Positions 1 through 13,800 of a DNA stretch of 64,000 bases are shown here, one piece after another. The stretch is from Apostichopus japonicus (Eukaryota > Echinodermata > Holothuroidea > Aspidochirotida > Stichopodidae). The stretch is taken from assembly GCF_037975245.1 (NCBI RefSeq), contig NC_092562.1, positions 30,144,054 through 30,208,053 of the forward strand, read 5' to 3'. The position numbers and the translations under genes were made by a program. Below the pieces are notes generated by a model. That model was not told the origin of the DNA and ran no database searches. It saw only the letters and a program-made list of their open reading frames with translations. Within the stretch, counting starts at the first letter, position 1. Every line of letters begins with the position of its first letter.

Positions 1-897
1 TTCACTATCAACTGATAGTTTTGAAAATCAAAACATTTGTAACTGATCAACACCCCACATACACTGGTAGTAAACAATTCTTTCACTGCTAGCAGTTCAA
101 TTCCTCTGTATGAGTCACAATTTGTGTGTGGTGTCCTCATTTCTAGCCTGTATAACATACGTTAACTGTGAAAATCTATTTTAGGCCCATGTCAGGAATT
201 CTCACAGAATATTCAACTCACTTAATATTTCACCATGTTTGAAATAGAATTAAAATATTTCCATCATCCAATGAGTCTAAAACATGGTTTTAGAACATCT
301 GTTTTACGTATGTGATGGTGTCTCATTTTTTGGTGTCTTCATAACATACATTAATAATATGCACTTTGAATGTAAATTATTGAGAAGACTGAGAACTTCC
401 ATGCTAGGAAACACTTCATTCCAAGTAGTTCTAAGGTACTCTATCTAACTAGTTGATGAAATTTGTCATTGAGCCAGTGGCTAAATTCTATAACTCCAAA
501 TTCCTGTTGTGTTGTTAACGTATGTTATGGTGTCTTAAATGATCAGCCTCATTAACTTACAATGGAATGTGATAAGAACTTCAATTTTTTTTTTTGTGTG
601 TCATAAGATATCATTTGACATTGCTCATATATATTCCCCTTCACTTTAATGGAGAAGGGGCTATGTTTATAGACAACTGTAGGACACGGAGTAACATACT
701 TTAACATCATCACTTGTCCTTTTTATTTGCCTCAAATCTACCTTTCTTAATACTGTATTATCTTTTAACATTACTAATTGTGTTTGACATTCACCGGAGA
801 ACCAGAATCAGCACTCAAATAGATACCGTTGTGTAATTCATTTTTGAACATGCATGTCACACTTTAGTAACCCAGTATCAAATAATGACATATATAC
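1..897. repeat. Inverted copy of the 47.5-48.4 kb hAT-like element end
   Basis: Reading this segment on the reverse strand reproduces about 47537-48425 with few differences; for example the first 60 bases here match the complement of the end of that stretch. It contains at least four versions of the ATAACATACGTTAAC motif (around 152, 302, 345, 512). It is cut by the window edge, so its true outer end is unseen. It lies in an intron upstream of the first visible exon. Confidence 0.85.
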
Positions 898-1530
898 ATC
901 CATTGACTCTGGATGCTGTTTGCTATGCTCTGAGCCTCTATAAGTTCAGACAGGTCAGGTCCTAGAGAGTCGTGGGGAGTTTAGGGAGTAAGAATTACAA
1001 ATGCCAAAATACATGCAAAACTGGGAGGGAGGATGCTCAAAGTTGGAAAAAAAATAATAGGTTTTTGTCCAAGTGAATGTTCCGAATTTTCTTTTTGCAA
1101 TCTGAAATTGATTGGAACATCACGCAACCATTAATTTTACTACCCTAGTATAACATGCCCCAGGTGCTGATGAGCATCTAATATAGCACTTTCAGAAAAA
1201 TAATGTAATGTCAAAATCAATCTTACAGTTGATCACTTTTTTAGTGTATGTAACAGACACAACTGCATGGTTGTACTGTCAGTGGTGTGCAGTACATTCA
1301 TGTAAGTTGTAATCCATAAGCCCTTGCAGATTTCTCCCACAATTGTGGTCACTTAAGCAACTGCTGATTATTAGATTAAATTCTAAGAATAATGACATAT
1401 CATTGATACAAACTAACTGCTGAGCTCATTATCTCAGCACTGTTAATTATCATTCTGTGAGGCCTGCACATCAGTTTCTTTGTCAAACCATTATCAAGTA
1501 AATACAGTATTTATCTATTCCTGTTACCAG
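898..1530. other. Intron sequence, no feature seen
   Basis: AT-rich sequence between the repeat copy and the first exon; no reading frame or repeat structure was recognised. Confidence 0.5.
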
Positions 1531-1863
1531 GTCAGTCTGATCCTCTCTATGTTGCTGTGGTAAGGAGTCCTGTAGCAACCACAACAAATCCAACTATCAT
1601 TGAAGTATACAGAGGTGATTCCCAAACAGCCAGTGTAACATTTGATAAAGCAGTGGATCTTCCAGGATCTGCAGGTTATAGGTTTACAGTCAATGATCCT
1701 AGAGTACCAGATGAAGCAATGGAAAACACCAACAGTGAACCTGCTACTCTTACCCTACCTACTACCATGGAGACAGCTGCAAGGACTGGTATCTACACCA
1801 TCACTGTAACAGAAGATGAAAGCCCAGCTGTTGCATGGAGGGTCTTAGTGACAAATGAAGCAG
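1531..1863 (+). CDS. Exon: Ig-like domain 1
   Basis: The exon is phase 1 at both ends, with acceptor ttaccag and donor gtatat. It encodes about 110 residues of a beta-rich ectodomain module with alternating hydrophobic strands and the segment TGIYTITV near its end, typical of an Ig F strand. It has no cysteine pair, so the Ig assignment rests on position and strand pattern only. It is the first exon visible here; earlier exons lie outside the window. Confidence 0.75.
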
Positions 1864-4800
1864 GTATATGAGGGTATACAGTATATGTGGAGTAGTTCTA
1901 ACATACAACTGCTTGGATATGGGACCACAGGAAGGCCATTGAATTATTTGCATTCTACACAACATTTATTACTCTTGCTTTGCTGTAAATGTTTTTGCAG
2001 ACATAGAATGAATATGTTATGAACATAAATATAAGGCAACCGCACCAATTGGTGTTTAATCAATACGTACTGGACATAGTCATTAATGGCTGCAATAAAT
2101 AAGCGGGTTGTATTTGTCACAAGCGCAACACAGAAAATATTTATACAACTTCAATGCTGGTTTACTGACAAAGGATGCCTCAAAATAACACTAAAAGTCA
2201 GTGAAACTCTCCAAAGTACCAATTTGTTATATTTATATCAAACTATTTATTAGAGTAACAATTATGTTATGTACAGAAATCAGGCTTTACATACATGTAC
2301 AAATAATGTATGTTTTTGTTTCAGGTTAAATGTGATGATAATAATTTACAAGGCCATACATGGGGGTCAGGTTTGCCTGATCCTCCCCTTCCCCACCCCT
2401 TCCCCACCCCTTCCCCACCCATTCCCCACCCCTTCCCCTTCCTAACGTTTACAAATGTTTCATTGTTTACAACATGTCAAAAAAACCTGCCAACCTGCTT
2501 TCACAAGATTAGGAGATGCAGAAATTTCCATCCCCATAATATCGGAATCAGGGATTATTGAAGGAAAAGTGGGCAAATTCAAGCTGTAACAAGAAGAGCA
2601 CTATTAATGTGACATACAGTAGACAGTTTTGGATTTTACCTCTGTCATATTATAGTACACAATGGACTACAATGGACCACAATGGCATGAACATTATTAT
2701 GCAATTATTTCCTAAAAAGGGAAATGCATTTTGTAGCATTGTAGTATGAATGTCAGGATTTTTAGCTTGCAAAGTGCTCTTTTGCTGCATAAGTAATTGT
2801 AAGCTTTGTAGCTTTATGGCAGTGACAAGTTAAAAGTGTCCAAAATTGAGAAGTTATATTACAATGACAACATTTCAGAGAAATATTCATGCGCAAAAGT
2901 TTACAGAGGGCAGTAACATCTGGATCACTTTGGTTTCAGAGCTAATTTATTATGTGAATACATTGTGTGTGTAATGTAACCATTTGGTGAAGATTCAGCA
3001 ATGTATGGTGTGGTCACCTGGCAATGCCTTGGTTAAATGACCATGAAACTGTTTGAAATTTTGTCCATCATCTAGAAATTCTGTCCCTTGTAACCAAATT
3101 CCATCCCCTACAAAAATTCACAGTGCTGGCCACCCCTACCCCTCTTTCCCCTTTCTTTTATGTAATTTGTAGGTGTTAAGGATACATATTTAATTTGTTG
3201 ATACTTTGGAGAGTTTCACAATTATCACAGAAATGTTTCCATCTTTAAAATAAACTTAGATGTCACAAAATATGCAGGATAATTTTTTCCTAATTTATAT
3301 TTTTTTCCAATATTGGAAAACATTTTTGGAACTTTTGTATTCAAATTTATGTGGTAAAGTATGTTTAGCTCTCGAATTTAAAAAAAAAAGAAGGGGAACT
3401 TGATTAACGAATATAATATTGTTAGGTCATTTTCATCAAATTTTGTCCCTCAGGCACAAACATTGTAATTTCTGACATACTGTAAATTAGCATTTGTGTT
3501 AACATTGAACACAAGTTGGCGATGTTCTTTCTTAAATTCATAAGCTTCAATTAGCTATGATTCAAACTAAAAGTGAATGTTTCCTACTGAATTAACATAA
3601 AATTCAAGTTTCTGGTTGACCAGTTTTGACTCTCACCCTCTATGATTTCAAGGCAGATTTACCAATGATGTACATGACAAAGCACAGCAAAATAATATAA
3701 AACAAATGTGTAACTAACAACAGACTGTGTGCTGGTATCACTACCTTACTGCCTAAATTTCTCCTCAGCAACTATTGAAGCTATGGAGTATTCCACTGGT
3801 GCTTCAATGGGAGATTCGGTTACTGTCATGGTTGATACAGAAGTGGATGCGGCAGACCTTCGTTGGAGGAGAGATGGTGCATTTGGTCAAGTAGACTCGA
3901 CAGGCAATGAATGTAACAGACAGACATCTTGTGGTGATGCTAGTGCTGTGGAATCTGTTGTCTTTGAGTGCCATGAAAATGGTGAATACAGTAACCAAGT
4001 CCATGCCATCATGAATGTGATTGTCAGAGGTGTGTATTTCTTTGATTTTCACATCTTTTATGTATACTGCTAATGTAGGTTTCTTCATTTCAGTACTTAA
4101 CATGAAATGATATATAATTAACAGAAATTAAAAATAGTTATTCACTTTACATGAATTTGTTGTTACTTTGATGAGAGCTAAATAAACTCTATACGTACCG
4201 CATTCTGTGGAAAGGACAGTCTTTAACGGGATTAACTCATGGTAAGTTACAGAAAACCCTCTCATATGTACATGTTTATCATCAGTGGTAGTTTTGACTG
4301 AAGAAAGGAAGTTTGGGTCAAGATATATAAATGGCAAGTCTTCAGCATTGTTACGAATGCAGGATCCTCCGTCCGGGACGCAATGTTTTAGCCAGCAATT
4401 TGCTCGCATCCAGCGGATATAAATTTTTTTCTTTGAGAAACAAACCCCAAGTACACACACTCACAACCAAGCCTATAGATGCAAAACATAACAAACAAAT
4501 TTTGGACGGAACATCTTTCTTCCCCCCCCCCACCAAAAATAAAATATCCTCTAAAGAACCAAAAGTTCTTCCAATGCTACAGATGATTGAATTTGTTTGA
4601 AAACAAGATTAAAAAACAATCCTCTAAAGGACCAAAATTTGTGATAACATCTCCCTAGGCTAGCTCCAACCTGATAAATTTCCAAGCCTAAAATGATGCA
4701 AAATGATAACAGATGATTGATAATTTAACTGCACATTGATTGATATTGCACAGTATCGACAGAAGTTAGAAAACATGCACAACAATCACACACATCTAAT

Positions 4801-7800
4801 CACTTTTACATTGATATTTATAACTAGGGTACGTCTATATAAATATATGTACCTGGTATTTCATTCATACCCATTTAGGATAATGGTATTAAAATTAGTC
4901 ATAAACCAAAAAATACCAGGTGGTCAATTCCATGATAAGGTCAACATCATACCAAAAAATTTAAAATCATTGTACATTAAAATTGTATAAGTTTCCAATA
5001 AATAGAATACTTGTAGTTACTAAAAATATTTGGTTCATCCCTGAAAAATCGTTTGTTTGATTATGGGGTTGGTAATAACAAATGGTTGCTGTAGTAACTA
5101 AATTATGAAAAATACAGTGAAATTTCGTTTTGTGCAGATTTGTACACTGTATGTGTAGTAATCATAGTTATCATCAGGTTTTTGGACTAATTATATTTGC
5201 TATATAGCATAGTGCTCACTTATTAGCTTCAATTTGTTTTTAACATCAAGGCATTAGACAACAGTGGTGAATTGAAAACACCCTCGATTTACTGTCATGC
5301 GGGTCACAAAATTTACTGTTTTTTTTTCTCCTTGCCTGCACAATAGTTTTACTTCAAATAATGAATATCAAGTCTTCACATAGATACCAAAAGGATTACT
5401 GAATTTTCCTTTTCAGAGAATATTCAAATTTTGGGGAAAATCACCCTTTAAAAATGTCACGCGAGTCACGTCACGCGAGTCACGTCACGCGAGTCACGTC
5501 AATTCAAAATAGTGTTTCTACCTATTGTGTGGATATTACAGGGATGTATTTAGTTTGATGAATGAATCACTGAATAGAGATTTTCAATTTGTTTTCGACA
5601 TCAAGGCATTAGACAACAGTGGTGAATTGAAAACACCCTCGATTTACTGTCACGCGAGTCACAAAATTTACTGTTTTTTTTTCTCCTTGCCTACACAATA
5701 GTTTTACTCCAAATAATGAATATCAAGTCTTCACATACTGTAGATACCAAAAGGATTACTGAATTTCCTTTTCAGAAGATATTCAAATTTTATGGAAAAT
5801 CACCCTTCACGAATGTCACACGAGTCACGTCACACAAGTCACGTCAATTCAAAATAGTCTTTCTACCTATATAACTGTGTGAAAATTACAGGGATGTTAT
5901 AGTTTGATGAATGAATCACTGATAAAAGATGCATTCCCCTTTAATTAGGCGATGAATAATATTGGCACACATAATTAAACTAATTATAATAATTTCCTTT
6001 GAAATATCAGAATTTAAATTCATGAATATTTATTTGCAATATAATGCCTATTTTATCACCACATTTGGAAAGTTAGCATGTGTCATTGATTTTTTAGTAA
6101 TAAACAAAAACATAATCTATATTAGTATCTGGCAATGCCATGTGCTATAACTTGACAATCTTAAGGTTTACTGCACAATCATTCCCAAAATCAAAATGAG
6201 AATGGTAATTTGAATCACAATGGAAAAAAATGAATACAGCTGTAACACTTTTGGTATATATTCAAATATGACAAATGAGAATGGTAATTTGAATCACATT
6301 TTGATAGATGTTTCTTCTATAACTTTCAAATGAGTGACTTGTTCAGACTAAATATTGTTATAAATATTAAGTGACAAGATATTGCCTGAACAACTGTACT
6401 ACCCGTACAGTATATTACCTACTGTCTGCAGTCATGAGGGTAACTCAGGGACATTAATATCATCTGAACATTCCCAAGGGAAGTTCCTTTTGGACGCTTT
6501 CTAGACCAATGAATGGTATATATTTCCCAATGCAAGATCTATACCTTCGATTCACTACTGCATTTGGTCTAGAACTATCCGAAAAGTGAACTTTTCAAGC
6601 AAGTCACGTTTTCTTGTCACGCGAGTCACAATACATCTTCAATGTTATTTTCATGCGTACAACATTTTCTCAAAGTTGCATAGCAATTGAGGTAGAGGTG
6701 TTTTTCAACTTCGGTATGATTATAAAAAGTTATTGGAAACATTTTAATAAGACATAAGAAATCAAACATTTGTGTGTGCATTCTGATTTTCGCTTATAGT
6801 AACTGTCACGCAAGTCAAGTTTAGTTTTTGGCCAATTTCACCCCCAATACTTGAGGTATAAATATTTTTTCTCTACTGTTGTAAGCATTAAGGCATACCT
6901 TCACTGACTACATGAATGCTCTTCTCCCATGTAATTCTTATGTGTTGAATGATATCAAATAGAGAGGAATTTTAGTAAATATGTCACGCTAGTCACCACG
7001 AAAAAAACTTTAGGTACCTGCTAAAAATAGTACCTGATTAAAATACAGAGCCAGATAATCTACGCGAACTCAAGAATATTGCCACTGCTACAGTACTGTT
7101 TAACATCTGTACAGTAACTGACCACTCCCTGTAGTCCGAAACTGTAAACATTCTTGCTGCACAATCTTAGCCCTTGCACCTGTTGCATGTGCTGTGTGTG
7201 TACCAACCTTATGCAGATCACCACCATAGATGATTCATAGCACATACCAAGAGAGCTAACCGGACAAAAGATCAATGAAGGGACAAACAGATAAATTCCC
7301 CAGTCATGTTGTGATACCCACACTTTGCTACGACTAATTTCTTGAAAACTTCAGCATAGTTCCTTTTCAGCACCTGGTTTGTCAAATGCTCTAAACATTT
7401 ATTTTGGGCAGAAACTGATTCAGCACAATTCATACAGGTCTGTCAATTGTTACTAGTAGTAGCATCTTCTACAATATGAATACCGACTCTGCGCACAACC
7501 CTCGTTGTAAATTTGATCTTTACCTGGTGTGGTCGTCCTTATATGCATTCTGCACATTTGTATCCTAATTCTTACGTTGACAGTCCCATACCCATTATAT
7601 GCTGCTGCTTGTAGTTGGACTGGGCCCTGCAGTGGACTGTTCTGTACATTTGCACTGTTACTGTTTAGGCAGGGTACACATTTGTGTGCTACTACTATAC
7701 ACAGTACAGTGCTGTTAGTGTTTAGGCAGGGTACAAATACAGTGCTGAACTGTTTAGGCAAGGTACACATTTGTGTGCTAGTACTACACACAGTACAGTG

Positions 7801-10800
7801 CTGTTAGTTTTTTATATGCAGGGTACACATTTGTGTGCTAGTACTGTACACAGTACAGCAGACCTGATAACTCTCCCGGTTTTACCGAGAGACTCCCGGT
7901 TTTTACCCGAATCTCCCGGTTTCATATTCTATTCTCCCGGTTTTTTAATGTTTCATCACTCGCGAAATTTCTGAAAATAGCGAACAGTTAGTCCTATGCC
8001 TATCGCGTAATAAGTGTAATCTAAAACTAGATTGATTGTTTACAAACACGTTACGACTGACACAGTGCTGTGCAGGACTCTCAACCAATATCAGGCTGCT
8101 TTGTCAGTTCTCACACTTCGCCCAATGTCGTTATTGTATGTTGGCCTTGGTCGAGTCCTGAATACAGTACAGTAGAGTGGCATGCACTGTGCATATGCCA
8201 TGGTGCCCAAGTTTAATAAACACAAATTGTCACTTGTTTGCATGCGGCGTACCTAATGTGTGCAGTTCGCATGTAGGCTACTTGCATACGACAAAAAACA
8301 GTTAAGTTCTATGCCAGCACACACTTTACCTGCGTCCTCTTGGATGCTAGGTGAATATCACGTCTTAAACTATGATTTAAGAACGGCTGTTTCAAACATC
8401 TCTCTCTGTTTCGGCGACTTTAATCCCTATTCATTAAGCACAATAGCATAACCTGCGAATAAACTTGTACAGGGATTATACGAGGTGTCTACGCGGCAAT
8501 TTGTTTGTCAACGATTTTATACGCGATTGTATTTGTTTATATGTCTTTATACGATCCTGTGCGCGTACACAAGTCCAGTTATACATGAGCGGTACTGTAG
8601 ACTATTTATTTAGGAGTATTTACATCATTTCAGTTGAAAATTACCAACCTCCCTATTTTCCCCTTTTCTCCCTATTTTTTGGCCCTGAAAAATGTTATTC
8701 TCCCTATTTTGGGGTCAAACAGGTTGACAGGTCTGCTTAATGGGAACCATGAGTTAAGCAAAATCACCACACTTTGTAAAGTGCTATTAGTGTTTTATAG
8801 GCAGGGTACACATTTGTATGCTAGTACTACACACAGTACAGTGTTGTTAGTGTGTTATATGCAGGGTACACATTGTGTGCCAGTACCACACACAGTACAG
8901 TGCTGTTAGTGTGTTATAGGCAAGGTACACTTTGTTTGCTAGTACTATACAGTACAGTGCTGATAACATTCAGTAGATCATGTAGGCCCATCTTTCTTGT
9001 GGTTGGTTTGAGACACGGTGAAGAGGGATCGCGGAATGAAAGCTAAGGCCTAAGAGATTCCAATACAATGGTTCTCATTGGATACCATTAATCAGTGTAT
9101 TAAATAGTATGATGATAACGTTAGAAGGGGGAATGGCAATCCAGTCGCTGGATATGAGTGTTGGGTAAAGGTTTGAATTGATAATACTTTTAATAGGGTC
9201 TAGCTTGAAATGAAAGAAATGGAAACAACACTGATTGTTTGGACTTTTTTTTCATTTTTATCAAATCTTTAAATGAGATTCTACAATGGAAAAAAAAATA
9301 TTAAAGGGAAAACCGTTGTTATAGGTTAAGGCTAGTGTCCATATGGTTCATGATATGTTCGATAGTACAGTTAGTGAGCTGGAAGTAGCGGCTCTGCAAA
9401 AATTCCTGGTATACCTGTTAATACCAGGTATTTGTCAGCTGGTATATAGGTATCTGTTTTTGCTTTATAATGTATACCGACACACCCAATTGCTACAGTA
9501 AGTACCACTCAATTACTCTGCAGAAACTTCTCATTCATTGATCAATCATACTGAGATATTTTTCACTCTTCAATAATTGTAGAATGTCCAGAGAACATGT
9601 GGAGTCCACCTGACTGTACTAATACATGTGAACCGTGTATTAACGGAGGAGTTTGCTCAGATTTAAGTGGTCTGTGTCTTTGCCCTCCGGGATTCAGTGG
9701 AAACAATTGTGAAAACAGTAAGTTCATTCTTTGTCTAAAGTATAATGCATGATGTCAACAATCCTTTGTACTTTAACTTATCGTTAATCTGTTGGACGAG
9801 CTACTATAGGAACACAGGTGATGTCATTATTCAGTTCTAATTTTCTCCTTGGAAAAAAAAGCATTGATTATATCCATGCTAAGGGTGCTTTTACCATAGG
9901 TCCTGATCTGTTCTCGACGTGGAGATCAAGACTGTAGTTTAAATGCTATTCAGATCTGGATTAGCTTTGTGTGGTAGTGCAAATTTCACACAACCGGTAG
10001 TGTTGCAACATGAATCCCAGTATCGTAACTACAACCTGGATTTTCCTCAACTTTCATCTATGTGTGCTGCCCCAGGAATTCCGGGGCATGATACCGAAAC
10101 TAATGTAATAACCTGTTGTTTTCCCACTCCCGGTAGTATTTACACATTGCACTGTGATCGGGAATAGTCAATACAAGGATCGGGATACCAGGATTCACTT
10201 GACTACAGAGATCCCGCAAAACTCTAATCTGGATCAGATCCTGCTATTTTGATGCTGGCTGAGAACAGGATCTGATCTCACAAATGATATCTTTGCCCTT
10301 ACAGTTCATTCAAGAGAACCTTCAATAATTACTATATTTATCTCCTCATTGTGTTTCTCATTAACAATTGACTGCAGTAGAGGATATCTAGTCCTACACT
10401 GAGACTGGATCATGAACATAAAATATATAATAATTACCCCTCATATCATCTGTACATGGTTGGAATATGTTATAAATTGTGTGATTGATCAGTTAGACTG
10501 TTGCCTGAAATATTATTTTCAGTTGAGATATAACATTAATTTTCATTATGACTATGGGTATTGCACTTTAATTGTCTCCACTCATTTGTACATGACAAGA
10601 ATACCTTTGGTCAGATTTGTCACTGATCTATTAGCTTTTCTCTCTCTATTTGTGCTTTTATTTTCATCAACATGTTTATCAATATTTCTGGATCCAACTT
10701 TACCTCCTATTAACAGCAGGAGGAAGGAATGTCATAGGTAAGATTATGTCACTGATACATCAGCTATTGTAAAGGTCACTAATGTCTTGATCATGTTTTG

Positions 10801-13800
10801 ATCAACAGTTCATGGCAGGAATGTCTTTGGTCAGAATGCTGAGTATATATGTGATGATTCTGGTGATGACCATGCTGATGGATGTCAGGGTGCAATCATC
10901 TGTTATCCTGATCCTCTTGGCTGTTTCTGTCCTGCTGGCTATAAAGGACTAAACTGTACAGAAGGTATCAATACAAATAGGTTTTGATTCTTTTGAAATA
11001 AATGAACAGGCTAATGAGTATGCATGCTGTACAATAATATACATTTCAGTCAGATTTTAATGAACAAAACAGAAATTGCTAATTTATTATTATTAGTACT
11101 TGCCTCTGAAATTCATTTCTCTTCAACTGAAAATATGCAACATCTTGATACGTTAACTTGAAAAGAAAGGAAACAAGTTATAAACAAATACCAATACAAC
11201 AAGTGAAGCAACTGAAACTGCAGTAGAAATGCTGCTTAATCTCAAAACCCTGATAACAGTACATTTACTGGATGTAAGATGACACAGTGACACATGCACA
11301 TTATAACTTCCGGGTCTGAGTGTAACATACATAGTAATATGTGCCACCTTCCAAAGCTGATAAAGCATTGATTACAAAAGAACATAACAAGCAGTCCATT
11401 TGGTCATCTATTGCCCACCATATCCTATGCAAAGAATTTACAATTCATGACCTACTGCATTTAAAACTATTGGCTCTAGCCTAGCCTATTTGACTGATTT
11501 TTATAGATGGGTAATCCGTACTTAATGCAGCTTACGCAAAATGAGGGAACGCATGAAACTACTAATGTTAGAGCTAGCCTAAAGAGGTTTATGTGTTTCA
11601 CTACTTAATTTAAGGAGGCCTATCCTAGACTGGAACAAAGACCAAGCATTTATCTTCATGCTAAAGACGTCACTGGGGACTAATGTCACAGCAAAGATGG
11701 ACTTGTAAAGACAACGGTCAAACTTCCTTGAACATATATTGAATTGAATTGAATTTATTTGCTTCAATCCATTTTTTACATTTTGAACAGTATAGTATAA
11801 ATATAGATGGTATCAAATACAGTAAATATAGAGTAATGAAATAATATATATGTGAGATGGAAGTAGAGGAACCAGAAATAAGCGGATACTTTTCTGGTCT
11901 GGTCCCTTTGTAACAATGAAAATGCAAAATACATCACCCACCCCACCACCCCCCCTCCCCCCCCAAAAAAAAAACAAAGTCAATATCTTATGAAAAGAGA
12001 AAGAAGGAAACATAAGAGAAAAAAAAAACAGGAAGTACAACTAAGATGGATTGCTATGCAGTAGGTATTGTTTTAGTTTGTTCTTAAAAGTATTGAGTGT
12101 TGGAGAAATGACATGACATGATTAAGAGAATTCCAAAAGATTACACCTCTGCTACGAATTTGAGAATGGTTAAGACTAGTTCTAGAGTAAGGATGGTGTA
12201 GCATATTCATCGAACGAGTGTTATAAGTGTGATAACTAGAATTGTAAGCATAAAAGTTATTAAAAGCTGGTGGGAGAAGACCATGATGAAATTGTACATA
12301 AATATACCTAGTTGGTACTTGTTCAAATCATATAAAGTTAATGTATTGGAGTCTATAAAGAGAGGAGCAGTATGCGAGATGTAATGAGTCTGGTTTATAT
12401 TGCGAATAACACGTTTCTGTAACTTAATTAAACTGTTAAGTAGAGTTGACTGTGTATTGCCCCAGACAAGAAGACTATAGTTGAGATGGGGAAGCACAAG
12501 AGCATTAAACAGGGTAAAAAGTGACTTCTTAAGTAAAAAATTCTTTAGTCTATTGATCACACCATTGGATTTGGGAAGCTTCTTGCTGACCTCGGAGATG
12601 TGTTGTTTTCAAGTCAACTTATCATCAATGGTTATCCCTAAAAATTTAGCATGAGGTGAAGCATCAACTTGATGGCCATCCAGTATAACATTAATGTTAC
12701 TAGAGTCTTTGACCTTGTTATCAAAAATCAGTAATTTTGTTTTTAGAATATTAAGAGAAAGTTTATTTGTTCTGAGCCAGTCAGAAATGTTTGAGAAATC
12801 ACTAGCAGCTTCAGCAAGAGTATCATGTAAGTCCTTATTTTGTGGGAATACTGTGGTATCGTCAGCAAACAAGATAAAAGTTGAGTTCACAGAGGACTTA
12901 TAAATATCATTTATATATATAAAGAATATACAATAGGGGTCCTAGTGTAGAACCCTGTGGTACACCAATATTACATAGGATACGATCTAAGTGGGAACTA
13001 TTACACTGTACATAATTACATCGATTTTGGAGATAACGTTTAAACCAGTTATGGGCGGTACCACGAACACAATAGGCAAACAATTTATTTAATAAGATAC
13101 GATGATCAATGGTATCAAAAGCCTTAGAAAGATCAATGAATATGGCAGCAGTTGTGAGTCTATGTTCCAAACCTCTTTAAATTTTATCTATGAGACTTAA
13201 AGCAGCCATATAAGTAGAATGTTTATTGCAAAAACCATATTGGTTTGTATATATAGGATTTTATGTTTTGTAATAAACTTATAAAGTCTATTATATATGC
13301 AAGACGGTCAATGATTTTAGAAATGACAGGCAACACAGATATTGGTCTGTAATTTGAGAAATGTTTCGGGTCCCCAGACTTAAAAAGTGGAATTACCTTC
13401 GCAATTTTCAGCTCTGACGGAAAAACTCCACTTGAAAAAGGCAAATTCATAATTGAGTTAGTGGTATTAAAATAATATCAGCTACATGCGTTAGAATTTC
13501 ATAATATTATCATAACCAGGACTCTTGCCATTTTTTAATTTAGACAGCTAAAATTTTACCTCCTCAACATTAGTTGGGAAAAACACAAAAGAATTTGGAA
13601 TATTGCTATTAACATAACTTAATGGAGTATGCTCCCCAGCATGAAGCTTTTTAGCTAAATCACTAGCAACTGAAGGAAAATAACTATTAAATTCATTGGC
13701 AATATCATCATCATTTGAGGACAATCCATGAGCACATGCAAATGTTCTGGTTCTCAATTAAAATGATATAGACCAAACATTATACATAGGCCTATACTTG

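Noticed and set aside
2310-2561. Proline-rich + strand frame
   Set aside because: The Pro stretch is the CTTCCCCACC minisatellite; the rest has no coding character.
9900-10290. Weak inverted similarity (CCTGATCTGTTCTC and GAGAACAGGATCTGATC)
   Set aside because: Only about 14 bases pair imperfectly and no target duplication is seen; not enough for an element.
10412-10741. 109-residue + strand frame
   Set aside because: AT-rich with random hydrophobic content, no domain and no fitting splice phase with the receptor exons.
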